Assembly (NCBI RefSeq): GCF_001730525.1
Contig: NZ_MDFN01000018.1
Coordinates: 1 to 64,000, forward strand
DNA: 64,000 bases
Reading direction: 5' to 3'
DNA from: Arcticibacter eurypsychrophilus
GTDB lineage: Bacteria; Bacteroidota; Bacteroidia; Sphingobacteriales; Sphingobacteriaceae
The number at the start of each line of letters is the position of its first letter. Within the stretch, counting starts at the first letter, position 1. The notes beneath the pieces were generated by a model. That model saw only the letters and a list, made by a program, of their open reading frames with translations. It was not told where the DNA came from and made no database searches. The position numbers were made by a program, and so were the translations under genes. Shown piece by piece: positions 8,665-17,989 of the stretch.

Positions 8665-10032
8665 TTAAGTTATTTTTCTATTTTTTGAGTACCATTCTCT
8701 AAAGGACTCCTTTGGAGGTTCGGGCATTTCGCGTTCTTTGTACCAGGGGTTCAACTTATTACTTACCAGGGAAGGGAAGTTTTTCATAAACCAGCGTCCT
8801 GATTTTCCAGCTACTTCAAATACAGTAGGATTTGCAAAAGTAAAGGCCATGGCTTTCATACTGATCGCTTTAACAGGACTCACGTATCCATCTTTTACCA
8901 ATACCTGACGCCATTTATACAGCTGCTCATGAATATCTATTTTCACAGGGCATACATTGGAACAAGAGCCACATAAAGTAGAGGCAAATGGAAGATCTGC
9001 GTAATCCTTCATATCCAGATTGGGTGCCAGGATTGCTCCTATTGGACCACTAATAGCGGTATGGTAACTATGACCACCACTCCTTCTATAAACAGGACAT
9101 GTATTCATACACGATCCACAACGGATACATTTAAGCGAATTACGAAAGTCTGCACGCCCTAACTGACGGCTACGACCATTATCTACCAGAATAATGTGCA
9201 TCTCCTGACCTTGGCGTGGTTTCATGAAATGACTGGAGTAAGTTGTAATCGGCTGGCCGGTTGCACTTCGTGTGAGTAAGCGTAAAAAAACGCCCAGGTG
9301 CTTACGTTCAGGAATGATCTTTTCGATCCCCATTGAGGCAATGTGCACTTCAGAGAGGTGGGCACCCATATCTGCATTTCCTTCATTGGTACAAACTACG
9401 AACTCACCTGTTTCAGCTACGGCAAAGTTAACCCCTGTAAGTGCTACTTTACGGGTCATAAACGTTTCGCGTAAATGTTGACGGGCCGCTTCTGTAAGTA
9501 CCTGAGGATCGGATTCACCAGCTGCTGTTCCTAAAAACTCATGAAATAAGTCGCCTATTTCTTCCTTCTTTTTATGGATGCAAGGCAACACAATATGGCT
9601 TGGCGTTTCGTTGGCCAGCTGAACAATCCGCTCTCCTAAATCAGAATCAATTACCTCAATTCCATTGCCGGTAAGGTAATCATTCAAATGACATTCTTCG
9701 GTCAGCATCGATTTGCTCTTCACCATGCGGTCTACCTGATGTCCCTTTAAGATGGATAATACGATCTCATTATGCTCGGCAGCGTTGGCAGCCCAATGGA
9801 CTTTAACGCCGTTTGCTAGTGCATTTGATTCGAATTGCTCCAGGTAGACACTCAGATTAGAAAGTACATTATTCTTAATCTGCGATCCTGTTTCCCTCAA
9901 CCACTCCCATTCAGGAATGGTATGAACGGCCTTATCGCGCTTCTCTCTGATGAACCATAAAGTTTCATCATGCCAATCCACACGGGCTTCATCCTTATTA
10001 AATTCTTCAGATAGTTCAGCGTGATCCTTCAT
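8665..10032 (-). CDS. lutB: LutB-like iron-sulfur protein of L-lactate oxidation
   Basis: A 455-residue protein with an N-terminal LUD domain (about 60-300, including VAETGEFVVCTNEGNADMG) and two C-terminal 4Fe-4S motifs, CIRCGSCMNTCP (about 305-316) and CGSCSNVCP (about 352-360). It is the central subunit of the LutABC L-lactate dehydrogenase complex. The start overlaps the lutA stop by 4 bp, implying translational coupling. Being downstream of rhaB, it most likely burns the lactate formed from rhamnose-derived lactaldehyde. Confidence 0.94.
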   Translation of the reverse strand: MKDHAELSEEFNKDEARVDWHDETLWFIREKRDKAVHTIPEWEWLRETGSQIKNNVLSNLSVYLEQFESNALANGVKVHWAANAAEHNEIVLSILKGHQVDRMVKSKSMLTEECHLNDYLTGNGIEVIDSDLGERIVQLANETPSHIVLPCIHKKKEEIGDLFHEFLGTAAGESDPQVLTEAARQHLRETFMTRKVALTGVNFAVAETGEFVVCTNEGNADMGAHLSEVHIASMGIEKIIPERKHLGVFLRLLTRSATGQPITTYSSHFMKPRQGQEMHIILVDNGRSRQLGRADFRNSLKCIRCGSCMNTCPVYRRSGGHSYHTAISGPIGAILAPNLDMKDYADLPFASTLCGSCSNVCPVKIDIHEQLYKWRQVLVKDGYVSPVKAISMKAMAFTFANPTVFEVAGKSGRWFMKNFPSLVSNKLNPWYKEREMPEPPKESFREWYSKNRKIT

Positions 10033-10763
10033 ATTCCATTCAAAATCTCTGCGATATGCACAACTTTAACATTACTTTTTTGCCTGTGCAATATACCTTC
10101 CATATGCATCAGACAGGATAAATCGGCACTGGTGATATATTCGGCACCGTGTTTAATATGATCAGCAACACGATCTTTGCCCATTTTAGAGGAGACCGCT
10201 TCTTCAGCCACACAGAATGTGCCGCCAAAACCGCAACATTCATCTGTACGGTCGAGATCGACCAGTTCCAAACCATCAACCATACTTAAAAGTTGATTGG
10301 GCTTAGAGAATGCCGGAGCAACCAATTCTGTCATCTGTGAAAGATGAAGACCTCTCAGTCCATGACAGCTTTGATGAACACCTACACGGTAAGGAAACTT
10401 CGCATTCAGCTCTTTAACCTGTAAGATATCGGTTAAAAACTCCACCAGTTCATATACCTTTTTACGCAGACCTTTTGCGGATTCAGGGTGTTTATCTGAA
10501 TGCAGATGATCTTTCAAGTGCAAAGTACAACTGCCAGAGGGAACAACGACGTAATCGAACTCTTCAAAGAGTTCAGTGAATAAATCGTCGCATCCTCCGG
10601 TAAGATGAGAAAACCCTGAATTGGCCATTGGCTGACCGCAACAAGTCTGCTTTTTAGGATACACGACATCCACGCCCAATTTTTCCAGCAACTGCAAGGT
10701 TGCAATGGCTGCATTGGGGTAGAATTGATCTACGTAACAAGGAATGAATAACCCAACGGTCAT
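10029..10763 (-). CDS. lutA: LutA-like CCG-domain protein of L-lactate oxidation
   Basis: A 244-residue protein with two cysteine-rich CCG domains: KQTCCGQPMANSG (about 38-50) and DRTDECCGFGGTFCV (about 190-203). This is the pattern of LutA/GlpC-type subunits that carry a non-cubane iron-sulfur cluster and pass electrons onward. The start overlaps the rhaB stop by 4 bp and its own end overlaps lutB by 4 bp, a tightly coupled run. Length is as expected for LutA (about 240). Confidence 0.94.
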   Translation of the reverse strand: MTVGLFIPCYVDQFYPNAAIATLQLLEKLGVDVVYPKKQTCCGQPMANSGFSHLTGGCDDLFTELFEEFDYVVVPSGSCTLHLKDHLHSDKHPESAKGLRKKVYELVEFLTDILQVKELNAKFPYRVGVHQSCHGLRGLHLSQMTELVAPAFSKPNQLLSMVDGLELVDLDRTDECCGFGGTFCVAEEAVSSKMGKDRVADHIKHGAEYITSADLSCLMHMEGILHRQKSNVKVVHIAEILNGI

Positions 10764-12145
10764 AATACGAGTTCTGATGCTGAATAAAATTTTAAATCAA
10801 TAATATTGGTGGGTAAAGCTTTACTGTTCCAATGTTTATGTATAGCCAGCGCTGCCCCTATTGAGGTAGCTTGAGCTACGGATGCAGCAAAAACTTCCAT
10901 TTCAGGAAATGCTGATGCCAGTAATTGCATATATATCGGGTTCTTACTAAAGCCTCCGTCCACAAAAATACGTTTCACTTCTGTGCCTTCAAGTACCAGT
11001 TTACTGGCCTGAGTTTGCAATTTCATCAGATCACTAATCAGCTGATGATACGCATCTTCGGCGGAACTAAAGGTTTTTAAATCCCTCGACTCAAAACCTG
11101 AAGCTAAAAGATCTCCTGATTGTGTTGTAGTATGAACTCCTTGCTGTTTTTTATGGAGGCGATTTAAACTCTCCACATTATATTCTAATTTTTTATAAAA
11201 GTCCGCTGTCTTATTAAAATGTCCAGCTATCTTTTTGGTTTGTTGTTCATGTTCGTTTCCTGCGAAAAGCCTTGAAGCCTTAACGGGATTACCCTTATAA
11301 CTGATATAACACAAACAATCTTTTTTCAACTCAGCCTCTGTGAGTGGAGATTGATTAAATGGGTTCAGACTCACACACCATGTGCCTGTAGAAAGCAGCA
11401 TGAAAGGTTCCTGAAAACTGGCAAGGAAAGGAATTAATGCAGCAGAACTATCATGCAATCCAATGCCTGCATAACGGGTTAACCCATTAATTTTTATTTC
11501 AGATGCGAAATCAGTGGCATTGATCGGTGCAAGTTTTTCTTCAATTCCCTCTTCGGTTACCCAGCGGTGGTAGTTATTGGCCGTATAATCCCATAGGCCT
11601 GTATGACAACCAATACTGGTGATATCGGTATATGCCTTTCCGGAAATAAGGAAACTTAGATATTGCGGTAAATGCAGGGATACTTTAATCTTGTTGAAGA
11701 TTTTCGGGTTTTCATACTTCAGTCGGTACAACTGCATACCGGAATTTAGATTTCCCAGCACAGGAGAAGCTGTTTCTTTAGAAACCAGTAACTCTCCACC
11801 ATACTTGGCATAAAACTGTTCATGCAAATACTGAGGATACGGTTTCAGATAGTTATAAATCGGGGTAAGCGGATTTCCTTGCTCATCCAGATGCACAAAT
11901 GATGCACCATAAGCAGAGAAATTAACTCCCTTTATAATAAACTTGTCCAGCTTGGTAATCTCATCAATTGTATCCCTAATCCAGGAAGTTAAAAGATTAA
12001 TATCTTCACAAGGATCGCCATCCTCATCTATTGTTTCGTCAAACTGAGCACTACGCTCCAGGACAATCTTATATTGTTCATCAAAAAAGAAAACCTTTTT
12101 ATTGGTTTTCCCAACATCAAATACTGCTATAACAGGAACTACCAT
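10760..12145 (-). CDS. rhaB: FGGY-family carbohydrate kinase, probable L-rhamnulokinase
   Basis: A 461-residue FGGY kinase with the N-terminal phosphate loop VIAVFDVGKTNKKVFFF and the C-terminal nucleotide-binding segment VKRIFVDGGFSKNPIYM. In this operon (isomerase, aldolase, permease) it should phosphorylate L-rhamnulose at O1. Family members also act on L-fuculose or xylulose, so the substrate assignment comes from the neighbours. It begins 94 bp after rhaI and overlaps lutA by 4 bp. Confidence 0.87.
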   Translation of the reverse strand: MVVPVIAVFDVGKTNKKVFFFDEQYKIVLERSAQFDETIDEDGDPCEDINLLTSWIRDTIDEITKLDKFIIKGVNFSAYGASFVHLDEQGNPLTPIYNYLKPYPQYLHEQFYAKYGGELLVSKETASPVLGNLNSGMQLYRLKYENPKIFNKIKVSLHLPQYLSFLISGKAYTDITSIGCHTGLWDYTANNYHRWVTEEGIEEKLAPINATDFASEIKINGLTRYAGIGLHDSSAALIPFLASFQEPFMLLSTGTWCVSLNPFNQSPLTEAELKKDCLCYISYKGNPVKASRLFAGNEHEQQTKKIAGHFNKTADFYKKLEYNVESLNRLHKKQQGVHTTTQSGDLLASGFESRDLKTFSSAEDAYHQLISDLMKLQTQASKLVLEGTEVKRIFVDGGFSKNPIYMQLLASAFPEMEVFAASVAQATSIGAALAIHKHWNSKALPTNIIDLKFYSASELVL

Positions 12146-12239
12146 CTTTTTATACGAATATTTCGAGCTTTAATAAAAAATTGAAGCAGGATGATCCTAT
12201 ATGGAAAAAGCTGCTTCAACTAGATACTTTACTCTGTGA

Positions 12240-13514
12240 CTATAATCCTGTTGCTACGGTTTTGAATCCTCTTTCTCCAATCAGTTTTTCTCTGATCTGA
12301 AGTTCGCGGAATAAAGCTACCGGATTTACAGCAGCATTTGCACGAAGTCGTGCTTCAGCAACTAAAGGACGTACATCTGTACGGAAAGCATGCTGAAGAA
12401 TCTCCTGGCAACGTACTACATCATTCGCTAAACGAGCTTCTTCAAGTCCTAAAGTATCAACTAATAGCGCCTGAGCATAAGCCATCATAATTGCTTCTAC
12501 TGATTGTAACAGATCTTCTAAAGGATCTTTTACATTATGAGAGGCATCAATCATCCAGCCTAAACCAGTTGCATGATCCATGCCCTTTGCATCCATTCCG
12601 GCTACCAACTCATTGAAGATCAAAAACAATTGGTAAGGTTTTACACTTCCGGCAGTTAAATCATCATCGCCATATTTAGAATCATTGAAGTGAAATCCAC
12701 CTAGTTTTCCTTCCATTAAAAGCAAGGAAACGATTTGTTCAATATTGGCATTTGGCAAATGGTGACCAAGATCTACCAGGGTATATGCTTTAGGTCCTAA
12801 TTTACTGGTATATAGAAGTGATTGTCCCCAATCTCCTACAGTTGTAGAATAGAAATTAGGTTCAAATGCTTTGTATTCTACAAAGATTTTCCATTTTTCA
12901 GGCAGGGCAGCATAGACTTCCTGTAAACTTTCTAATGTATTTTCAAATGCTCTTTTAAAGCTCAGCTGTCCGGGGAAACAAGATCCATCAGCCAACCAAA
13001 CGGTTAATGATTCTGAACCCAGATCAACACCATATTTAATCACTTCAATATTGTGATCAATGGCCTGTTGGCGTACTGCTTTATCCACATGTTGCATAGA
13101 GCCAAACTTGTAGCTCTTTTTCTGACCAGGTTGATCCTGAAAAGTATTAGAGTTCATGGCGTCAAAACGCAGGCCATGTTGAGCTGCAAGTACTTTGGTA
13201 GCCTGAATATTTTCGGGGATATCCCAGGGAATATGAAGCGAGATAGCACCACTGGATTGATTTAACTGGTGAAGTACGCCAATATCTTCTATCTTTTCTT
13301 CCAGACTACGAGGTTCTCCACCTCCTGAGAAACGAGCGAAACGTGTTCCTCCTGTGCCAAGAGCCCAGCTTGGAATAGCAATTTGAAACTTCATCAGCTT
13401 CGCTATGATATCTTCTGTACCCTTGATATCCTGAGCTAAAAATTCAAACTTTCTTTGGTGCGATTGAGCCAATTTACTATTGTGTTCCTCAATCTGATAC
13501 CTCTCAATTTTCAT
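12240..13514 (-). CDS. rhaI: L-rhamnose isomerase, Pseudomonas RhaI type
   Basis: A 424-residue TIM-barrel sugar isomerase of the RhaI type, not the E. coli RhaA type. It interconverts L-rhamnose and L-rhamnulose using divalent metal. Recognisable stretches include TGGTRFARFSGGGEPR (about 55-70), VEYKAFEPNFYSTTVGDWG (about 208-226), LVDLGHHLPNANIEQI and LGGFHFNDSKYGDDDL, which hold the Glu, Asp and His metal ligands of the xylose-isomerase-like fold. It lies between rhaB and the bifunctional aldolase/dehydrogenase gene in one leftward operon. Confidence 0.93.
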   Translation of the reverse strand: MKIERYQIEEHNSKLAQSHQRKFEFLAQDIKGTEDIIAKLMKFQIAIPSWALGTGGTRFARFSGGGEPRSLEEKIEDIGVLHQLNQSSGAISLHIPWDIPENIQATKVLAAQHGLRFDAMNSNTFQDQPGQKKSYKFGSMQHVDKAVRQQAIDHNIEVIKYGVDLGSESLTVWLADGSCFPGQLSFKRAFENTLESLQEVYAALPEKWKIFVEYKAFEPNFYSTTVGDWGQSLLYTSKLGPKAYTLVDLGHHLPNANIEQIVSLLLMEGKLGGFHFNDSKYGDDDLTAGSVKPYQLFLIFNELVAGMDAKGMDHATGLGWMIDASHNVKDPLEDLLQSVEAIMMAYAQALLVDTLGLEEARLANDVVRCQEILQHAFRTDVRPLVAEARLRANAAVNPVALFRELQIREKLIGERGFKTVATGL

Positions 13515-13590
13515 ATACTATGGTTTTAAGGAGGGCTTCAGCATACATATGGATAAATGAACCAACTGAAGCCCTTAATTTATTTGGTTT

Positions 13591-15708
13591 CTATCTTACA
13601 AATGCCATCGCAACACCCCCATCAACGTTAAGCACATTTCCAGTTGACTTGTTTAATAAACCACCTACCAATACGAAACATGCGTTGGCAATGTCGTCAG
13701 GTAAAATGATCTTATTAAGCAGTGTACGTTTAGCATAATACGCTGGTAATTCGGCAACTGTAACACCGTATGCTTTCGCACGGCCTTCTGCCCATCCGCT
13801 TTCCCAAATTTTACTATCAGAAATAACCGCATCAGGATTAACGACGTTAACACGGATACCATCACCCCCTAATTCAGCAGCATTTAACCTGCTTAGGTGT
13901 AACTGTGCTGCCTTGGCAGATCCATAACCGGCATTATTCGGTCCGGATACCAACGCATTTTTACTTACTATATTGATTATATCGCCACCCAAAGCCTGCT
14001 TACGCATTACTGCTAGTCCTTTTTGAGTAACCAGGAATTGACCTTTAACCAATACATCATATAAGATATCCCAGTCTTTTTCAGTATGATCCTGAATAGG
14101 CTTTGAAATGGATAATCCAGCACAATTTACGATAATATCTACACCTCCGAAAGCCAAAGCAGCTTCATTATAGGCATTTACTATTTTTTCTGAATCGGTA
14201 ACATCTAATAATACTGCAGCAAAGGCATCTTTACCAAACTGGGTATTAAATTCGGTTCTTGCCGACTCTAACCTGCCTGAGTCATTATCATTAATCACAA
14301 CTACACCACCTTCATCAACAAAGCGTTTTGCAATTGCCTTTCCAATACCTCCGGCACTACCAGTAATCAAGGCAATACGACCAGATAGTGGTTTGGGTTT
14401 TGGCTGACGGGATAGTTTTGCTTCCTCCAATAACCAATATTCAATATCAAAAGCTTCCTGACGAGGCAAAGAGGTATATTCAGATACCGCTTCAGCACCT
14501 TTCATCACATTTATTGCGTTGGTGTAGAACTCAGCGGCTACACGGGCAGTTTGTTTATCCTTTGAAAAGGTAAACATCCCTACTCCTGGATACAATACAA
14601 CTACCGGATTAGAATCGCGGATAGCAGGACTATTATCATGTTTACAATTATCGTAATAGGCTCTATACATATGACGATAAGCTTCAAATGCCGGAGTTAG
14701 CTTTTCTTTTAAATCGTCAATATCAGCAAGATTTGCATTTGCTTCTAATTCCAATACAAGCGGACTGATCTTTGTACGAAGGAAATGGTCCGGACAGCTC
14801 GTTCCCATAGGCGCCAGGCGATCTAAATCATTTGAGTTAATGAACTCAAGTACGCGTACATCATCAGTGAAGTGGCCTATCATATGGCGCTCACTTGAAC
14901 AAAATCCTCTTAAAACAGGGGCAATAGCTGCTGCTTGTTTTTTACGGGCATCAGCCTCAAGGCTTTCAATACGCTGTCCACCAAATACAGGACCCTTTTT
15001 ACCGTAATTCTGCTCTAAGTACTCAGCTGATGCTTCAATGATTTCAAGACTATTGATGTAACAGTCGTATGCAGTATCTCCCCAGGTAAATAATCCATGA
15101 GAACCTAACATAATTCCACGGATTCCTGGATTTTCAGCAAGACATTGTTTTAATTGTAAGCCCAGGTCAAAGCCTGGTTTTTGCCAATCAACCCATCCAA
15201 TGGCTCCGTTAAATAATTCTTGTGTTATTTTTCTACCGTCTTTTGCTGCTGCAATTGAAATAGCTGCATCAGGGTGAAGATGATCAATATGTTTGAAGGG
15301 AAGAAATCCGTGTAAGGGCGTATCAATAGAAGGAGCTTTTGACTTTAAGTCGAAGATACAGTGATTGAATAGTTCGACCATTTCATCTTCCTGCTCAATT
15401 CCTTTATACACATTTTCAAGACTTCTTAAACGGTCAACATACAGGCCTGCAAGTCCGCTACGTTTTAATGTACCAATATCACCACCAGAACCTTTGATCC
15501 ACATCACTTCGGTATTATCTCCCGTTATTGGATCTTTTTCAATTGTCTTACAGGAGGTATTACCACCACCATAATTGGTAAGACGAAGGTCTGCCCCTAG
15601 CAAATTTGACCTGTAAATGAGTAATGCTACTTCATCGCCAGCAAGCTTTGCAGCAACGCTATCTTCCCATAGATAGTTGACGTGTTTAAATTCTTTTACG
15701 ATAGACAT
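13591..15708 (-). CDS. rhaEW: Bifunctional rhamnulose-1-phosphate aldolase / lactaldehyde dehydrogenase
   Basis: A 705-residue fusion. Residues about 20-410 are a class II aldolase/adducin domain (NYGGGNTSCK, the metal-binding LHGFLPFKHIDHLHPDA, and MLGSHGLFTWG). Residues about 440-705 are a short-chain dehydrogenase (ALITGSAGGIGKAIA nucleotide loop; catalytic S and YGSAKAA motif). The aldolase splits L-rhamnulose 1-phosphate to DHAP and L-lactaldehyde, and the SDR domain is expected to oxidise the lactaldehyde to L-lactate. This supplies the substrate of the LutABC genes at the end of the same operon. It starts 18 bp after the rhaT stop. Confidence 0.95.
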   Translation of the reverse strand: MSIVKEFKHVNYLWEDSVAAKLAGDEVALLIYRSNLLGADLRLTNYGGGNTSCKTIEKDPITGDNTEVMWIKGSGGDIGTLKRSGLAGLYVDRLRSLENVYKGIEQEDEMVELFNHCIFDLKSKAPSIDTPLHGFLPFKHIDHLHPDAAISIAAAKDGRKITQELFNGAIGWVDWQKPGFDLGLQLKQCLAENPGIRGIMLGSHGLFTWGDTAYDCYINSLEIIEASAEYLEQNYGKKGPVFGGQRIESLEADARKKQAAAIAPVLRGFCSSERHMIGHFTDDVRVLEFINSNDLDRLAPMGTSCPDHFLRTKISPLVLELEANANLADIDDLKEKLTPAFEAYRHMYRAYYDNCKHDNSPAIRDSNPVVVLYPGVGMFTFSKDKQTARVAAEFYTNAINVMKGAEAVSEYTSLPRQEAFDIEYWLLEEAKLSRQPKPKPLSGRIALITGSAGGIGKAIAKRFVDEGGVVVINDNDSGRLESARTEFNTQFGKDAFAAVLLDVTDSEKIVNAYNEAALAFGGVDIIVNCAGLSISKPIQDHTEKDWDILYDVLVKGQFLVTQKGLAVMRKQALGGDIINIVSKNALVSGPNNAGYGSAKAAQLHLSRLNAAELGGDGIRVNVVNPDAVISDSKIWESGWAEGRAKAYGVTVAELPAYYAKRTLLNKIILPDDIANACFVLVGGLLNKSTGNVLNVDGGVAMAFVR

Positions 15709-15726
15709 ATGTATATTTTTATTGAT

Positions 15727-16803
15727 TTATTTTAAGGAGTTCCCATACCCCACAACTAAAACTGATATTACAATTACCAGAATTCCAGAAAGCACCGTAG
15801 CATATGTTTTCTTACTTACAAACTTCCATTCTTTTAACACAATACCCCAAACGTTGGCAACTAGAATAATGAATGCCATGTGTAAAATCCATGAACTTGG
15901 TCCGTTACCTAATCTGCTTTCCCCCATTCCATAAAAGAAGAACTGAAGAAACCAGGTTAGTCCTGCCAAAGCAGAGAAAATTATATTACGAAGAATAGGC
16001 GTATTTTTATTGGTATAATCTCCAAAAGTTTTATTCTGCGCATTTAAGATCATACACCATATAAAGTTAGTTGTTAATCCACCCCATAGTATAACCACAT
16101 AAGTGACATTATTTTGAAACAGAAACTCACCCTGACCAGGATTAGCACTTTTCCAAATTTCATTGGCAACCTCAGCCATTGGCTTTCCGGCTTCTAAAGC
16201 GAAATTAAAACAGGCACTTAATACACCCGAAATAATGGCTACTGTAAGACCAAGGCCTATTTTGAACTCCGTATTACTGGCATCCTTAGTTTTGTCTCCT
16301 AATTCCTTTTCTTTCATCATACCGGCTTTACCGCAAATGATGATTCCTATGATACATATTACAATACCTAATAAAACCATTTGTCCCCACTGACTTGAAA
16401 TAAGCATAGTGAAGGTGTCTTTTCCCGGTGAAGGAAAAAAATCATAATAAATGGAAGGTATTAAAGATCCGAATACAGAACAAAGTCCCAATATAATGGA
16501 GCTTCCTAATGAAACCCCAAGATACCTTACACCAAGTCCATAAGTTAATCCTCCGATTCCCCAAAGGGTTCCAAAGAAGTAAGTCAACCATAAAATACCA
16601 CCATCAGTGCGCGCTATAATTTCCAGATATCCAGGAATGGTTAAGTAAGCGGCAAGAGGAGGTACTATTAGCCAGGAAAATATCCCGCCTACAATCCAAT
16701 AACTTTCCCAAGCCCATCCTTTAACTTTTTTATAAGGTATATAAAAGCTTCCTGAGGCAAATCCTCCGATAAAATGAAAAAGAACTCCAAATATTGCTGA
16801 CAT
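15727..16803 (-). CDS. rhaT: L-rhamnose:proton symporter
   Basis: A 358-residue membrane protein of the RhaT family with about ten hydrophobic segments. Family landmarks include FIGGFASGSFYIPYKKVKGW at the N terminus and GLTYGLGVRYLGVSLGSSI in the middle. It is the promoter-proximal gene of the rhamnose operon, which runs leftward through rhaEW, rhaI, rhaB, lutA, lutB and lutC. A pair of inverted copies of an 18-bp motif lies about 60-110 bp upstream and is the probable operator. Confidence 0.95.
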   Translation of the reverse strand: MSAIFGVLFHFIGGFASGSFYIPYKKVKGWAWESYWIVGGIFSWLIVPPLAAYLTIPGYLEIIARTDGGILWLTYFFGTLWGIGGLTYGLGVRYLGVSLGSSIILGLCSVFGSLIPSIYYDFFPSPGKDTFTMLISSQWGQMVLLGIVICIIGIIICGKAGMMKEKELGDKTKDASNTEFKIGLGLTVAIISGVLSACFNFALEAGKPMAEVANEIWKSANPGQGEFLFQNNVTYVVILWGGLTTNFIWCMILNAQNKTFGDYTNKNTPILRNIIFSALAGLTWFLQFFFYGMGESRLGNGPSSWILHMAFIILVANVWGIVLKEWKFVSKKTYATVLSGILVIVISVLVVGYGNSLK

Positions 16804-16850
16804 TTAATTGTGGTTATAAAATTAGTTTGGCTAAAACTAACTAAAACGGA

Positions 16851-16913
16851 CTGTACATCCGTCATGCACTGTCATGTAAAAAATAAACATTTCTTTGCAC
16901 GACAGTACATGAG
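16851..16913 (-). promoter_or_regulatory. Probable operator region of the rhamnose operon
   Basis: The motif TCATGYACTGTCRTG occurs twice in opposite orientation: 16861-16878 on the plus strand and 16896-16913 on the minus strand, agreeing at about 14 of 18 positions. A related half, CTGTACAT, sits at 16851-16858. The pair lies 58-110 bp upstream of rhaT and nowhere near another gene start. A dimeric LacI/GntR-type regulator is a reasonable binder, but which one is not shown. The remaining sequence of the 16804-17121 gap holds no gene that I can see. Confidence 0.55.
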
Positions 16914-17121
16914 CTAATAGCTATGAGTCAAATTCAGCATACCAATTGATTAAAAAAGCAGATTCGTTTCCTGCAGGTTTACTCTAATGTCGAACTGTTG
17001 TAATAAATGGAGAACTAATAGCGTCCTATAGAAATTTCATATGCTACTGACTAAACCCAGGTTAATGAGCATTACTTAAATTTAAGCCAAGGCGGATAAC
17101 CATTAGTGCAAACCGACCCTT

Positions 17122-17670
17122 CTAATTAATCTCTTCCTTTACGCTTCCGCAAGAACTCATCTGATCACCATAGTATGGATTTTTGATAGTCGATTCGCTT
17201 GCCAACCAGTAGCCACCATCTCCATTGTTTGCCATAGGGCAAAATTGCTTATAAACAATTCCGGATGAGAGCTTCGATCCTTTAATAATTTTCTCAACCT
17301 CTGCACTTAGGGGAGTTAGTAAACCCCGCTGTACTTCCAAAGAAGATACACTTGCCATTTTAATTGAGAGATCTGCGCCTTTTGAACTAGCTACTGCAGT
17401 CAAGGCAGTTTTTAGAGTCAAAGCAGCAGATTTCACCTGCACCACATTGGCGTTAAACAATGCATTTTTTAACTGAATATAACTATTATATACCTGTTTA
17501 ACTTTTGAATCGCTGAATACAGGCGGAATACTCTGGATCGATTTGCTGTTATTTGCTTGCGCTACAGAAGCACTTTGATTTGTTTTAGTATCTGAAGAAC
17601 AGGCTACCAGGGTAATAAATACGATAAAAGCCAAGGACATCAGCGATTTTACTAAATAGTTTCTTTTCAT
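17122..17670 (-). CDS. DUF3347-family lipoprotein
   Basis: A 182-residue protein with a lipobox near residue 24 (FITLVACSS). The mature part matches the DUF3347 pattern: a helical region starting VKQVYNSYIQLKNALF and a C-terminal signature VYKQFCPMANNGDGGYWLAS with NPYYGDQMSSCG. DUF3347 proteins are often encoded beside copper or heavy-metal efflux genes and the conserved Cys, Met and Asp residues suggest metal binding, but function is not established. The cbb3/copper-ATPase cluster lies 6-14 kb away. Confidence 0.82.
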   Translation of the reverse strand: MKRNYLVKSLMSLAFIVFITLVACSSDTKTNQSASVAQANNSKSIQSIPPVFSDSKVKQVYNSYIQLKNALFNANVVQVKSAALTLKTALTAVASSKGADLSIKMASVSSLEVQRGLLTPLSAEVEKIIKGSKLSSGIVYKQFCPMANNGDGGYWLASESTIKNPYYGDQMSSCGSVKEEIN

Positions 17671-17989
17671 GTTTGTTGTTATATTAAAGATAAAAGAGGA
17701 AGCACAGGAATGAACTTATTTCTTATTTAGGTTTTATCATCCTGTGGGTACGCTGCAAATTAGGTTATTTTAGTTTTTCGAAGCGATAAAACTGTATTAT
17801 TTTTTTACTTGCTAAATAAATCAGCGGGTCAAATCTACGGATAGAGCTGCCAGAACAAAAACAGATCACTTTAAAAATCACATTGATTGCTTAAACCACA
17901 ATAAAAAAGAGCTTTACATGAATACATTAAGTAATTTCTTCTTTTTAGCACATCCTCTGCAATCGCTTTCTGATATAGAAACGGGAATT
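17671..17989. other. Intergenic gap without recognised feature
   Basis: This AT-rich 319-bp gap separates two leftward small-protein genes. I see no convincing ORF, RNA gene, strong hairpin or TGA-N6-TCA site. It must hold the promoter of the DUF3347 gene, but no clear -7/-33 pair stands out. Confidence 0.5.
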
